Below are positions 53,200-62,343 of a stretch of 64,000 nt of DNA, piece after piece (positions within the stretch are counted from its first letter, which is position 1; each line of letters starts with the position of its first letter). The position numbers and the translations under genes are program-made. The DNA is from an uncultured Acidimicrobiaceae bacterium (lineage in GTDB: Bacteria > Actinomycetota > Acidimicrobiia > Acidimicrobiales > UBA10347). Below the pieces are notes generated by a model. That model was not told where the DNA came from. It did no database searches and saw only the letters and a list, made by a program, of their open reading frames with translations. Location of the stretch: assembly GCA_905182135.1 (NCBI GenBank), contig CAJJAG010000004.1, forward strand, positions 365,325 through 429,324, read 5' to 3'.

Positions 53200-53205
53200 T
53201 AACTT
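53200..53205 (+). promoter_or_regulatory. -10 hexamer TAACTT, leaderless type
   Basis: TAACTT ends 6 bases before GTG 53212. Confidence 0.5.
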
Positions 53206-53211
53206 GTAACT

Positions 53212-53706
53212 GTGCCAGTTGAACAACGAGACCCACGGCAAACGTTCAAGGCCGTCACCCTGGGAGTGGCCGCTGTGGGTGCCGCCGTGGGCTTCCTGCT
53301 ACTTGTCCTGTGGTTCACCGATCGCGGAGCTGTCGAGATTGCACTGGGCGACGACACCTTCGAAGCCGGTCGCACCGACATCATCGCCGACGAAATCCGC
53401 CAGAACGGCCCCATCAGATACGCAGACCTCATCGGCGGTCGTCGAAACATTATTCTGCAGCACCTAGGCGACGACGACCTGGTCGGCTGGTATGCCTTCG
53501 ACCTGATCCGCCCCGGACAACCAAACGAGTGTCAGCTCGAATGGAATGTGGCCGGCCAGGTATTCCGCGATTCCTGTGACGATGCTGAAATCCCACCCAC
53601 TGGCTTTGGTCAACCGGACTATCCGGTCGAGATCGAAGAAGGTCGCATTTCCATCGACTTCCGGGCCGACGAGGCTGCCTCGACCGAAACCGACACCGGC
53701 GAGTAA
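53212..53706 (+). CDS. Small single-pass membrane protein
   Basis: 164 aa. A basic N-terminus (QRDPRQTFKAV) precedes one transmembrane helix at about 14-36; the rest is an acidic extracytoplasmic domain with two cysteines (ECQLEW, RDSCDDAEIPPTG). The wording around these cysteines faintly recalls Rieske-like domains but the metal-binding pairs are absent, so I do not assign it. It is divergent from sucC with about 200 bases between starts. Confidence 0.75.
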   Translation: MPVEQRDPRQTFKAVTLGVAAVGAAVGFLLLVLWFTDRGAVEIALGDDTFEAGRTDIIADEIRQNGPIRYADLIGGRRNIILQHLGDDDLVGWYAFDLIRPGQPNECQLEWNVAGQVFRDSCDDAEIPPTGFGQPDYPVEIEEGRISIDFRADEAASTETDTGE

Positions 53707-54225
53707 CGCCTGAGCCTGCCCCGCCCGCTAGTTCGTCCCATCACTTAAAAATTCAAACGTTGTCCGCCTGGTGGGCGAAAACACGTACGGCTTGGGCTTC
53801 TCATCGCTGTCGACACGGTGGGCTGTGGCCGGTTTATGTCGCCCTCGTTATCAAACCCAACAGCGCCCGACCCTTCCACGAACGAGATGGATTCAGCCGA
53901 ACCCTCTCTCACCAAAACGAATACTTCGCCAGTGCAGGCAAATACGAGGAGCACCGAGTCTGCCCAACCGTCGCCATTGCCGACACCACGAGCTACCCGA
54001 ATACGACCGCCATTCCACCGATGAACGAGCCGGGCACACGATCTCTGCCGAACTTGAACTCCGCTGCTCCCCTGCCGTTGCGAGTAACACCTGCCTGAAT
54101 CCAAGAGTTAGTCCCTCAAACTTTTGCTGGTGACACCGATCCCCAGCCGACGCTCTCACAGGCGGAACGCCCCCGAGCTAGCACCGCACACTGTTCACCT
54201 TCTGGGCTGGGTCTAGCATCAAGCG
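53707..54225. other. 519-base stretch without a supported gene
   Basis: Several frames stay open on both strands, the longest being a 119-codon minus-strand frame (53745-54104) with a partly protein-like stretch (VLLVFACTGEVFVLVREGS). No start signal, domain or codon pattern separates one from the others. It may include a decayed gene. Confidence 0.4.
54214..54219 (+). promoter_or_regulatory. -10 hexamer TAGCAT before udp
   Basis: TAGCAT ends 6 bases before ATG 54226. Confidence 0.55.
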
Positions 54226-54981
54226 ATGACAGAGGTGTTCCATCTTGATTTAACCCGTAAAATGTTGAAGGGCGCCACGCTGGCGATCGTCCCGGGCGAC
54301 CCGGCCCGAAGCGAGTTGATTGCCGAACATATGGATGACCCCGTCTTCCTCGCTAGCAAACGCGAGTACACGAGTTGGCTCGGTCACATCGAGGGCAGGC
54401 CCGTGGTGGTCTGCTCGACCGGTATTGGTGGCCCTTCTACATCCATTGCGGTTGAAGAGCTTGCCCAACTCGGCGTTCGCACTTTCCTTCGGGTTGGGAC
54501 CACTGGAGCTATCCAGCCTGACATCGCCGTCGGTGATGTGATCGTCACCCAAGCATCGGTGCGACTCGACGGTGCGAGTACCCATTTCGCTCCCATCGAA
54601 TATCCGGCGGCCTCGAACTTCGAATGCACGTCGGCGCTGGTCAACGCCGCTGAACAACTCGGTCTTGTGCACCACGTCGGCATCACCGCATCGTCCGACA
54701 CCTTCTACTCTGGACAAGAGCGTTATGACACCGTCTCGGGTCGGGTACTTCCACGTTTTCGCGGCAGCGCCGAAGAATGGCAATCGCTCGGCGTGCTGAA
54801 CTACGAGATGGAATCGTCGACCCTGTTGACTATGTGCGCAACCCAAGATTGGCGGGCCGGGTGTGTCACTGGCGTGCTGGTCAATCGCCACCAGCAGGAG
54901 ACACCTGACGAAGCAACCATCGCTTCGGCTGAGGCCAACGCCGTACAGGTCGTGTTGGCCGCGGCCAAAGCCCTGCTCTGA
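54226..54981 (+). CDS. udp: Uridine phosphorylase
   Basis: 251 aa, NP-I family. Uridine plus phosphate gives uracil and ribose-1-phosphate. [69 protein letters not shown] and [13 protein letters not shown] are present. These blocks are strikingly close to enterobacterial Udp as I remember it, closer than expected for an actinobacterial housekeeping enzyme, so transfer is possible. It works with udk at 35115 and the deoxyribosyltransferase at 56458 in nucleoside salvage. Confidence 0.95.
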   Translation: MTEVFHLDLTRKMLKGATLAIVPGDPARSELIAEHMDDPVFLASKREYTSWLGHIEGRPVVVCSTGIGGPSTSIAVEELAQLGVRTFLRVGTTGAIQPDIAVGDVIVTQASVRLDGASTHFAPIEYPAASNFECTSALVNAAEQLGLVHHVGITASSDTFYSGQERYDTVSGRVLPRFRGSAEEWQSLGVLNYEMESSTLLTMCATQDWRAGCVTGVLVNRHQQETPDEATIASAEANAVQVVLAAAKALL

Positions 54982-55033
54982 CTGACGGGGCCAGGCTGTA
55001 GATGCGGTCTGGGGACGAGCCGTACCAGGGGCC

Positions 55034-55039
55034 TAACGT
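55034..55039 (+). promoter_or_regulatory. -10 hexamer TAACGT before the enoyl-CoA hydratase gene
   Basis: TAACGT ends 6 bases before ATG 55046. Confidence 0.5.
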
Positions 55040-55045
55040 GGGGCC

Positions 55046-55849
55046 ATGGCTGAAGACCTATGTACCTACAATGTCAGCGATGGCATCGCCACTCTGACAT
55101 TCAATCGACCCGATTCTATGAATGGCATGACCGGCAACATGGAGGTCGCGTACTTCCAGCGACTGCTGCAAGCCGAAGCCGACGACGACGTGCGCGTCAT
55201 CGTGCTCACCGGCGCAGGACGTGCCTTTTGCCCCGGTGCTGATCTAGCTCACCGCGCTGGACCAGGCGATCATTCCCTACCAAACGCCGAGTTTGCTCGC
55301 ACCACACCACTCGATATCGGCAAGCCGATGATCGCCGCCATCAACGGTGCATGCGCTGGCGTCGGGTTGGCCTATGCGCTGCAATGCGATCTGCGATTCG
55401 CCACCAAGAAGGCCAAGTTCACAACAGCGTTCTCTCGTCGTGGACTGATTAGCGAATACGGCATGGCCTGGTTACTGGATTCGATCGCCGGCCGCCAGGT
55501 AGCGATGGATTTGCTGCTCTCGGCTCGAGTCGTCCAAGGCGACGAGGCCGCCGAACTGGGCATCATCTCTGCAGCGTTCGAAACTGACGATCTAATGCCG
55601 CATGTCACCGGCTATGCCACCGACCTGGCAGCGAACGTATCGCCTGCATCTATGGCGACCATCAAATATCAAGTCAACAACGAACCAGCGATGTCGAACC
55701 ATGACGCTACCAACCATGCCGAAGGCCTAATGCGAGAATCACTCACAGGTTCCGACGTCGTGGAAGGTATTGCTAGCTTTCTAGAGAAGCGCCAAGTCAC
55801 CTTCCCGCCACTGGGCGAAGGCACTACCTTTGATTGGATGAACTCATAG
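55046..55849 (+). CDS. Enoyl-CoA hydratase/isomerase family protein
   Basis: 267 aa crotonase fold. IATLTFNRPDSMNGMTG, VIVLTGAGRAFCPGADLAHR (CoA-binding/oxyanion region), AAINGACAGVGLAYALQCD (second oxyanion loop) and RRGLISEYGMAWLL with one catalytic glutamate are visible. The substrate cannot be called: hydratase, isomerase or a beta-oxidation relative. Its last 16 bases overlap the PPOX gene, so the pair is an operon. Confidence 0.9.
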   Translation: MAEDLCTYNVSDGIATLTFNRPDSMNGMTGNMEVAYFQRLLQAEADDDVRVIVLTGAGRAFCPGADLAHRAGPGDHSLPNAEFARTTPLDIGKPMIAAINGACAGVGLAYALQCDLRFATKKAKFTTAFSRRGLISEYGMAWLLDSIAGRQVAMDLLLSARVVQGDEAAELGIISAAFETDDLMPHVTGYATDLAANVSPASMATIKYQVNNEPAMSNHDATNHAEGLMRESLTGSDVVEGIASFLEKRQVTFPPLGEGTTFDWMNS

Positions 55850-56268
55850 ACATCGACGAGCAAGAACATCGATTCGCCTCGGCTCGCGTCGCCCGGCTTG
55901 CGACGGTCACTACCGATGGTGCTGCCCATATCGTGCCGTGCTGCTTTGCACTACTGGACGACAGGACGATCGTCTCGGCCATCGATGCCAAACCAAAGTC
56001 GACCATGGCGTTACGCCGACTCGACAACATCGCAACAAACCCTCGAGTCTCACTCGTGGTCGACCAATATGACGACGATTGGTCCCAGCTTTGGTGGGTC
56101 CGCTCTGATGGCATCGCCACCACTTTGAACAGCGGCGTGGCCTATGAGGCTGCGCTTGATGCACTCGCTGCTAAATATGAGCAGTATCAGGTTGATCGAC
56201 CGCAAGGCGTTGTTATCTCGATCGAGCCGAACGCCTGGCGTTCTTGGAGCGCTAAACCGCTGGCCTGA
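55834..56268 (+). CDS. PPOX-class F420-dependent oxidoreductase (TIGR03668-like)
   Basis: 144 aa split-barrel flavin/F420-binding protein. FASARVARLATVTTDGAAHI, VPCCFAL, KSTMALRRLDNIATNPRVSL and the C-terminal RSWSA are typical of the actinobacterial F420-dependent PPOX subgroup, which uses F420H2 rather than FMN. The start is probably TTG 55834 inside the end of the enoyl-CoA hydratase gene. The family implies the organism makes coenzyme F420, in line with the LLM enzyme at 62356. A perfect hairpin covers its stop. Confidence 0.85.
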   Translation: MDELIDIDEQEHRFASARVARLATVTTDGAAHIVPCCFALLDDRTIVSAIDAKPKSTMALRRLDNIATNPRVSLVVDQYDDDWSQLWWVRSDGIATTLNSGVAYEAALDALAAKYEQYQVDRPQGVVISIEPNAWRSWSAKPLA

Positions 56269-56286
56269 ACTCGAAGTGTTCAGGCC
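56262..56286 (+). terminator. Hairpin GGCCTGAAC...GTTCAGGCC at the PPOX stop
   Basis: Perfect 9-bp arms with a 7-base loop; the left arm contains the TGA stop of the PPOX gene. There is no T-run, as in many actinobacterial terminators. Confidence 0.6.
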
Positions 56287-56289
56287 GTC

Positions 56290-56499
56290 ATGCCCGAGCA
56301 CCCCGTGCCCGAGCGCCGCAGTGCCCAAACCGCGGGTGCATCGACGCCACTCAGCCGCACTGAGCAATTCACCGATGATCTCGACAAGGCCACACGGCTT
56401 CGCCGCTACCGACCATGGCCTCTCTCGTCGAGCGTGCAGGTCAGAATGTCCCAGCTATTAGCAGGGGGACGCTTCCCAGCCTGCGAGGTGTCTTGTTAG
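56290..56499 (+). CDS. Possible small protein
   Basis: 69-codon frame starting 3 bases after the terminator-like hairpin (MPEHPVPERRSAQTAGAST, then a helical FTDDLDKATRLRRYRPW). Its last 42 bases overlap the convergent deoxyribosyltransferase gene. There is no ribosome site, hexamer or known family, so this is speculative. Confidence 0.25.
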   Translation: MPEHPVPERRSAQTAGASTPLSRTEQFTDDLDKATRLRRYRPWPLSSSVQVRMSQLLAGGRFPACEVSC

Positions 56500-56886
56500 C
56501 TCATCGAGCGAGCGAACCATAGCGTCGCAGGACCGCTCGATCATCAGGTTCACGACCTCGTCGTCGAAACGGCGGCGCCAGTCAGTATGTAGCCCAATGA
56601 TGTACGTGTTCGAAGCAAAGGCGTAGCCGATTTCCCACGCGGTGCCGTCGTCGGTGGTCACGCCGTTCAAACTGGCAACCACGATCGAGGCTCGATCAAT
56701 GCCTCCTACATTGTTGGCAAAAATCTGGCCCACGGTCTCGGCCGTCTTCGGCGGGTTGTCGCGGTGCGGCAGAAACGTCGAAAAGCCTGCAGCGGCAACC
56801 GTGGCCTCGACCTGTTCGATCCACCACCGTTCGCCTTCGTCGAACAACGGGCCAGCGATATAGACAGGGTCAGCAACATTCACCAT
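56458..56886 (-). CDS. Nucleoside 2-deoxyribosyltransferase family protein
   Basis: 142 aa PF05014-type. VYIAGPLFDEGERWW with the conserved start of the fold, FLPHRDNPPKT, the catalytic-type Asp/Glu pair in DDGTAWEIGYAFA and the substrate-loop asparagine in ASLNGVTTDDG are visible. It would exchange bases between deoxyribonucleosides or hydrolyse deoxynucleotides (as in DNPH1). The ATG at 56886 is set by TACGAT 6 bases upstream. Confidence 0.85.
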   Translation of the reverse strand: MVNVADPVYIAGPLFDEGERWWIEQVEATVAAAGFSTFLPHRDNPPKTAETVGQIFANNVGGIDRASIVVASLNGVTTDDGTAWEIGYAFASNTYIIGLHTDWRRRFDDEVVNLMIERSCDAMVRSLDELTRHLAGWEASPC

Positions 56887-56892
56887 GTCCTG

Positions 56893-56898
56893 ATCGTA
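56893..56898 (-). promoter_or_regulatory. -10 hexamer TACGAT before the deoxyribosyltransferase
   Basis: TACGAT (minus strand) ends 6 bases before ATG 56886. Confidence 0.55.
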
Positions 56899-56974
56899 CG
56901 GCCTTCACCCGCCCTACCACCGCACCTGGAATCACGAACCGACACACTCAAAACCCTGACACCAGGTGCAACAG

Positions 56975-59218
56975 TTATGTGACCCTTTCAAGTGGGGTCC
57001 ACGAGAGAAGGACGCGCTTTTCGCCCACCGACGGGAAGCGCACGACCGCCTCGGCCTTTTCACCCTGCCCTTCTATCAGGATGATCACGCCGTCACCCCA
57101 GCTCGAGTGTGTAACGTCATCGCCAACCTTGAGGCCGATTTCGTGAGCACCAGTGGTAGCTCGCGCCGCTGGGGTCGGATCTGCAATCCCCGTGCCTAGC
57201 GACTCGCGCCGTCCTCCTGCACTCATCGCCTGGTCGACTTTCCAATCGCGACTCTGGTTCCATCGACCTTGGCCGCCTCCAGAACTGCTGCGACGACGAG
57301 AAGCGGTCGACTCTTCTTCGTCGACCAACTCGGCCGGGATCTCGTCGAGGAACCGGCTTGGAGGGTTGTACTGATTCGAGCCGTACAGGTTTCGAGAAGC
57401 GGCATGGCTGAGATGCAACCGTTGCTCGGCACGAGTGATGCCCACGTAAGCGAGGCGGCGTTCTTCTTCGAGTTCATCGGGATCGCCGATGCTGCGCATA
57501 TGAGGGAAAATACCATCTTCCATCCCGATTACGAAGACAACCGGGTACTCGAGTCCCTTGGCTGAGTGCAGGGTCATCAGGACCACCGACGACTCTTCTT
57601 CCTCTTCGAGCGAGTCGGTGTCCGCTACGAGCGCTACTTGTTCTAGGAACTCGTTGATATCGCCGAAATCCTGCGCTGCGCCCAAGAGCTCGCCCAGGTT
57701 CTCGAGTCGACCATCGGCCTCCACGCTGCGTTCGGCTTCGAGAGCCGCCCGGTAACCAGATACGTCAAGTAGGTGGTCGAGCACATCGGCAGGGCCTTGG
57801 GCTAGCTGGTCTTCAGCTGTGGCCAGCAGGTTTAGGAACCTGGTAATCCCCGTGATGGCTTTGCCCGAAACCCCCGCCTCAGGTGCCCTCTTAGCCGCCT
57901 CGATAAATGTGAGCCCGTGCTGGGCCGCCCACAGATCGAGCTTCGCTATTGATCCGTCTCCGACTCCACGGCGAGGCGTGTTCAAGACGCGTTTAACGCT
58001 GACTTCGTCAGTCGGATTGATCACAGCCTTGAGATAGGCCATGGCATCCTTGATCTCTTTGCGGTCATAGAAACGAGTGCCGCCGATCACCTTGTAGGGG
58101 ATGCCATTGCGCATCAGGCGCTCTTCGAGTACCCGAGACTGAGCGTTGGTGCGGTAAAATATTGCCATCTCACCCCACCGGTAGTGCTCACGGCTGTGCA
58201 GCAGTGAGAGTCGGTTACAAACCCAGGTGGCTTCGTCGATCTCGTCTTCGGCGTGATAGCGCACGATCAGTTCGCCAGGACCCTGCTCGGTCCACAACCG
58301 CTTGGGGGCACGGTCAGGGTTGTTGTCGATCACCGCATTGGCAGCGTCGAGGATGTTCTGCGTCGAGCGGTAGTTCTGCTCAAGCACAACGGTGGTCGCC
58401 TGAGGAAACGCTTTTTCGAACTCCAGGATGTTGCGAATATCAGCCTTGCGAAAGCGATAAATCGACTGATCTGCATCGCCCACCACGCACACGTTGCCCG
58501 CTGCGCTCGCAAGCAGTAGCACGAGTTCGTTCTGCACTGGGTTCGTGTCCTGGTACTCGTCGACCAGGATGTATTCAAACCGACGCTGCCAAGTTTCGAG
58601 AACATCGGGATTGCTCTTGAAGAGCTGCACAGTGACGCTGAGCAGGTCATCGAAGTCCATGGCACCGGCGGCCTTCAGACGGCGCTGGTATTCCTCGAAG
58701 ACCTCACCGATACGACGTTCGTGGGTCGAGCCGGCCATAGCAAGGTATTCGGCAGCGGTGCGACCCTCGTTCTTGGCCGCACTGATTGTCGAATGAACCG
58801 AGCGCGGCGGGTTGCTCTTGGAATCGATGTTCAGATCCCGCAAGACGTAGCTGGTCAGACGGACCGCGTCGGCATGGTCATAGATCGTGAACGATGACGG
58901 GTAGCCAATGACCTTGGCCTCGCGCCGTAAAATACGCACACAAGCTGAGTGGAAAGTGGACACCCACATGCGTTGTGCGACCGAACCGATCAGCCCTTCG
59001 ACACGGCTGCGCATTTCGCTTGCGGCCTTGTTGGTGAACGTAATCGCCAAGATGGCGAATGGGGACACGCCTTGTTCCTGAACTAATCGGGCAATGCGAT
59101 GCGTCAGCACCCGGGTTTTGCCAGATCCTGCACCGGCCACCACCAGCAACGGTCCGGTGTCGTGCAGCACCGCTTCTTCTTGGTCGGGATTAAGCCCGTC
59201 GAGAATTTCAACGCTCAT
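56975..59218 (-). CDS. pcrA: ATP-dependent DNA helicase PcrA/UvrD1
   Basis: 747 aa SF1A helicase for repair and replication-transcription conflict. LNPDQEEAVLHDTGPLLVVA then GAGSGKT (motif I), FTNKAASEMRSR, VDEYQDTNPVQ (motif II), GDADQSIYRFR (motif III), QNYRSTQNILDAAN (motif IV), TLHSAKGLEYPVVF and VGITRA. The C-terminal ~55 residues form the Tudor-like RNA-polymerase-binding domain (VGDDVTHSSWGDGVI). The ATG overlaps the stop of the dienelactone hydrolase gene (ATGA), so it is translationally coupled to it. Confidence 0.96.
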   Translation of the reverse strand: MSVEILDGLNPDQEEAVLHDTGPLLVVAGAGSGKTRVLTHRIARLVQEQGVSPFAILAITFTNKAASEMRSRVEGLIGSVAQRMWVSTFHSACVRILRREAKVIGYPSSFTIYDHADAVRLTSYVLRDLNIDSKSNPPRSVHSTISAAKNEGRTAAEYLAMAGSTHERRIGEVFEEYQRRLKAAGAMDFDDLLSVTVQLFKSNPDVLETWQRRFEYILVDEYQDTNPVQNELVLLLASAAGNVCVVGDADQSIYRFRKADIRNILEFEKAFPQATTVVLEQNYRSTQNILDAANAVIDNNPDRAPKRLWTEQGPGELIVRYHAEDEIDEATWVCNRLSLLHSREHYRWGEMAIFYRTNAQSRVLEERLMRNGIPYKVIGGTRFYDRKEIKDAMAYLKAVINPTDEVSVKRVLNTPRRGVGDGSIAKLDLWAAQHGLTFIEAAKRAPEAGVSGKAITGITRFLNLLATAEDQLAQGPADVLDHLLDVSGYRAALEAERSVEADGRLENLGELLGAAQDFGDINEFLEQVALVADTDSLEEEEESSVVLMTLHSAKGLEYPVVFVIGMEDGIFPHMRSIGDPDELEEERRLAYVGITRAEQRLHLSHAASRNLYGSNQYNPPSRFLDEIPAELVDEEESTASRRRSSSGGGQGRWNQSRDWKVDQAMSAGGRRESLGTGIADPTPAARATTGAHEIGLKVGDDVTHSSWGDGVIILIEGQGEKAEAVVRFPSVGEKRVLLSWTPLERVT

Positions 59219-60006
59219 GGCTGAAGCTTCTGTCGGAAATGATCGAGCACGAGTTCCATCGCTTGGTTCGTCGGATGATTAGGTTCGGCGGAATACTCGG
59301 CCGTGAGAACCGAGTGCGCCTTTTTGGCGAAGCCGTGTTCATTCCCTTTGCCGGAATCAATCTCGACCCCAATAAAGGCATCGCCGAACTCGTGGCGCAA
59401 ACGCTCGAACCGCTCGGCCGGTACCAGCCGGTCAGCGGTGAAACGAAACCCGATCACGCACAGGTCCTCGTCGACAACTCGGCGTTTGATCTGCGCCAGA
59501 TCGTCGGGCGCAACGTGTAGATCCGAGCGGTGCTTCTTCGAGATGGCAAATGGCATACTCGGTTGGCTCATCACCGGCACAAGCACCGCAGGATCAACAG
59601 TAAGTCCCAGCGCAAAGTTGCCGGTGAAACACATGCCCACGACTCCGACACCTGGTCCACCGCACTCACGATGGGCTCGAGTGGCCAGGCTGCGCATCCA
59701 CGCAGTAATCGGCGCTCGCTTGTTGCGGGCAAACGCAAGGAATTCACGGCGGACACATTGCTTAGCCAATGTCGTGCCGGCGTACCTGCCCGAAAAGGCT
59801 TTTCCAGGCTCACCGAACAACGATGCAACGTACACAGTGAAACCAGCCTGGATCACTCGGCGGCCAAAGTCGGCGACGTCGGGTGTGATACCCGGGATCT
59901 CGGGAAACACGACCACAGCCGGGCCCGAGCCAGCTATGTACACGTCATAGGTCGAGTCACCAAAGCGCATGGGTCGCAGATCGAAATCAGCGAGTTGGTC
60001 GGTCAT
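59215..60006 (-). CDS. Dienelactone hydrolase family protein
   Basis: 263 aa alpha/beta hydrolase. The nucleophile elbow is VVGMCFTGNFAL with Cys in place of Ser, as in dienelactone hydrolase; FPEIPGITPDVADFGRR carries the first-strand glutamate, DRLVP the Asp and NEHGF the His of the triad. The substrate is unknown; many such actinobacterial proteins are simple esterases. ATG 60006 has TATGTT 6 bases upstream; a frame open for 62 more codons is ignored. It is the first gene of the pcrA transcript. Confidence 0.88.
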   Translation of the reverse strand: MTDQLADFDLRPMRFGDSTYDVYIAGSGPAVVVFPEIPGITPDVADFGRRVIQAGFTVYVASLFGEPGKAFSGRYAGTTLAKQCVRREFLAFARNKRAPITAWMRSLATRAHRECGGPGVGVVGMCFTGNFALGLTVDPAVLVPVMSQPSMPFAISKKHRSDLHVAPDDLAQIKRRVVDEDLCVIGFRFTADRLVPAERFERLRHEFGDAFIGVEIDSGKGNEHGFAKKAHSVLTAEYSAEPNHPTNQAMELVLDHFRQKLQP

Positions 60007-60012
60007 CGCCCC

Positions 60013-60018
60013 AACATA
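60013..60018 (-). promoter_or_regulatory. -10 hexamer TATGTT before the dienelactone hydrolase-pcrA operon
   Basis: TATGTT (minus strand) ends 6 bases before ATG 60006. Confidence 0.55.
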
Positions 60019-60230
60019 GAACGGCCCACTGGCATTCGACGCGCAATCGTTCGGGGAATTCGTGCGCCCGGAAACTTTTACTCCCCCTGAGCCACGCATG
60101 CCCCAACATCGGGCTGGGGGAACACCCGCAACAGTGACCCAATCGCTGCAGGACCATGGCGATTTCATTGCATGCTCAACGCGACTCAGCATGTTATTAT
60201 TGACGCTCTAGTGTAAGTGGTGGGCCTCGC

Positions 60231-62306
60231 TTGCAAGCAATCCGGTCCCGTCTTCCCGAACCCCAAGACTCCCGACGTTCCGTGTCATCGTATTCACAAC
60301 CTAAGAAGCCAGCGACCACCCGACCAGGCCTGCCATACATGCCAGGAATCGATGGCTTGCGCGCTCTGGCGGTCATCGCGGTTGTTCTCTATCACAGCCA
60401 AGACCTAACTGGAATTGCCTCGTTCCTCGAACCCCAGGGCGGCTTTCTAGGCGTCGAGATGTTCTTCGTAATCTCCGGATTTTTGATCACATCGCTATTG
60501 CTAAGCGAACACGAGTCCAGCGGACGTATAGACCTAAAGGATTTTTGGATCAGGCGAGCGCGTCGCCTGCTTCCGGCCCTGTACCTGTTCTTGGCCGGCA
60601 TGGTTGTTTTAGCAACGCTGTTCACAGACGATGCGATCGCCAAAGTTCGCAGCGAAGTTTTTGGTGCGCTTTTCTATGTCAGCAATTGGCTGCTCATCGC
60701 TAGTGATGAGTCGTATTTTGATGCTGCTGGCCGGCCATCGCTGCTTCGACACCTCTGGTCGTTGGCAATCGAAGAGCAGTTCTATTTGCTGTGGCCGATT
60801 CTCGTTGCCGTCTCGCTTCGCTTGGGTGGCCGCCGGTTACTCCTGGCGCTGACGGTCGCAGGTGTTGCGGCGTCGACTGCCATCTTGTGGCGACTGTTCG
60901 ATGGTGTCGAGCAATACGGCGATGTAACCAGCGTGTACTACCGGACGGATGCTCGAGCCGCCGCATTACTCGTCGGCGCAACGCTCGCTCTGACCTGGCG
61001 GCGACCCAGCAGCGAACGGTCATGGAACCCGGGTCGCGTCGCTCGATGGCTCCTCGATGCAGTAGGCCTGGCAGCGCTGGTTCTTGTTGTCGTGATGAAC
61101 TATCTCTTCACCGACCGCGTGATCGAATGGGCAAACTACACCCGGCTCTATCACGGGGGCTTCTTAGCACTATCTGTATGCACCTTGATCGCGATCACAG
61201 CCGTGGCCATGCCCGGCAGTCGACTGGGCTGGGCGCTGGGTAACCCAGTCATGCGCTGGATCGGCACTCGCTCCTACGGCATCTATCTCTGGCACTGGCC
61301 GGTGTTCCAGCTCACCCGCCCACGTGTCGACGTGGATATCGATGGATACCCGCTACTACTCATCCGACTCGTGCTGACAATGGGCCTGGTTGAACTGTCG
61401 TATCGGCTGATCGAGTCACCGATACGCCAACGCCGATTTTGGGCCCCAGCGCTAGCTGCGGTGCGAACCCCTCGCGGCATCATTCTGATCACTACCGGCG
61501 CGCTTGGATTGATCCTCGCCACCGCTGCTATCGCCGCTGCTATCCCCACTGTTGATCGCACACCAACAACCCAGGTCGGCATCAGGTCGACCGTTGCGGA
61601 CCAAGATGCCAACGCTGGCACGAGACCCGCTGGCGATCCAGGTGCCAGCCCCACCGCAGTCAACACCCCGACTCCGGGTCCCCATCCAACACCCACTATT
61701 CCAACAGAGGCAGCCACCCTCGTCGACGGCAACTTCGCCCTAAATGAGCCGGTCCAGTCAACGCCTGAACCCACGCCGACCCAGCCGGCGCTCCCCCCAC
61801 CGCCGCCGCTCAGCGCTCCGTTCGACATCGCTGCATCGCGCATACATATCGTTGGTGACTCCGTTGTCGAAAGCGCCCAGGCCCAGCTCTATCGCATCGC
61901 TCCGCAGGTCACCGTCGACGGCCGGACCGGCCGTCAATGGTGGGACCTCGAAAGCGAGCTGCGTCAGATGCGGTCCCAAGGCTTAGCGAACGACGTTGTC
62001 GTGATCCATTTAGGAAACAATGGAAGCTTCACCCCTGCCATGTTCGACGGTGTGATGAACGCTCTCACAGGCACGAGACTCGTCATCTTCGTCAACATTC
62101 ACGCACCTGTGGTGTGGGAAGGCGAGGTCAACGGCATGCTCGAACGCAACGTGAATCGTTACGCCGCGAATGCTCGACTGATCGATTGGTACACCGCCTC
62201 GACACCGCATCCCGAATACTTCATCGACGACGCCACACATCTACAGGGACAAGGCCAGGTTGCGTTCCGATATGTCATCGAGAACGCTCTGCTTTCACTG
62301 AGCTAG
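60231..62306 (+). CDS. OafA/YrhL-type acyltransferase-3 with C-terminal SGNH domain
   Basis: 691 aa. Residues 36-410 are an acyltransferase-3 membrane domain of about 10 spans: PGIDGLRALAVIAVVLYHS with the catalytic histidine, GGFLGVEMFFVISGFLIT, FWIRRARRLLPAL, HLWSLAIEEQFYLLWP. A Thr/Pro-rich linker (about 450-520) leads to an SGNH domain: IVGDSVVESAQ and a distal D-x-x-H (DDATH). Enzymes of this kind O-acetylate envelope polysaccharides or peptidoglycan on the outside. The start is uncertain: TTG 60231, GTG 60282 or ATG 60339, of which the first gives a disordered basic N-terminus. Confidence 0.9.
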   Translation: MQAIRSRLPEPQDSRRSVSSYSQPKKPATTRPGLPYMPGIDGLRALAVIAVVLYHSQDLTGIASFLEPQGGFLGVEMFFVISGFLITSLLLSEHESSGRIDLKDFWIRRARRLLPALYLFLAGMVVLATLFTDDAIAKVRSEVFGALFYVSNWLLIASDESYFDAAGRPSLLRHLWSLAIEEQFYLLWPILVAVSLRLGGRRLLLALTVAGVAASTAILWRLFDGVEQYGDVTSVYYRTDARAAALLVGATLALTWRRPSSERSWNPGRVARWLLDAVGLAALVLVVVMNYLFTDRVIEWANYTRLYHGGFLALSVCTLIAITAVAMPGSRLGWALGNPVMRWIGTRSYGIYLWHWPVFQLTRPRVDVDIDGYPLLLIRLVLTMGLVELSYRLIESPIRQRRFWAPALAAVRTPRGIILITTGALGLILATAAIAAAIPTVDRTPTTQVGIRSTVADQDANAGTRPAGDPGASPTAVNTPTPGPHPTPTIPTEAATLVDGNFALNEPVQSTPEPTPTQPALPPPPPLSAPFDIAASRIHIVGDSVVESAQAQLYRIAPQVTVDGRTGRQWWDLESELRQMRSQGLANDVVVIHLGNNGSFTPAMFDGVMNALTGTRLVIFVNIHAPVVWEGEVNGMLERNVNRYAANARLIDWYTASTPHPEYFIDDATHLQGQGQVAFRYVIENALLSLS

Positions 62307-62343
62307 CTCGTAGAAATCAGTCTGTCCCAGCAGCGCTCATCTG

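Noticed and set aside
53008..53241. Seventy-eight-codon upstream extension of SucC
   Set aside because: A strong AAAGGAG precedes the GTG at 53007 and SucC proteins normally start at (V/M)DLFEYQ.
53212..53706. Rieske-type protein
   Set aside because: Lacks the paired Cys-x-His ligand boxes; only two isolated cysteines are present.
60007..60192. Sixty-two-codon N-terminal extension of the dienelactone hydrolase
   Set aside because: The extension has no homology pattern and the leaderless hexamer sits right before the inner ATG.
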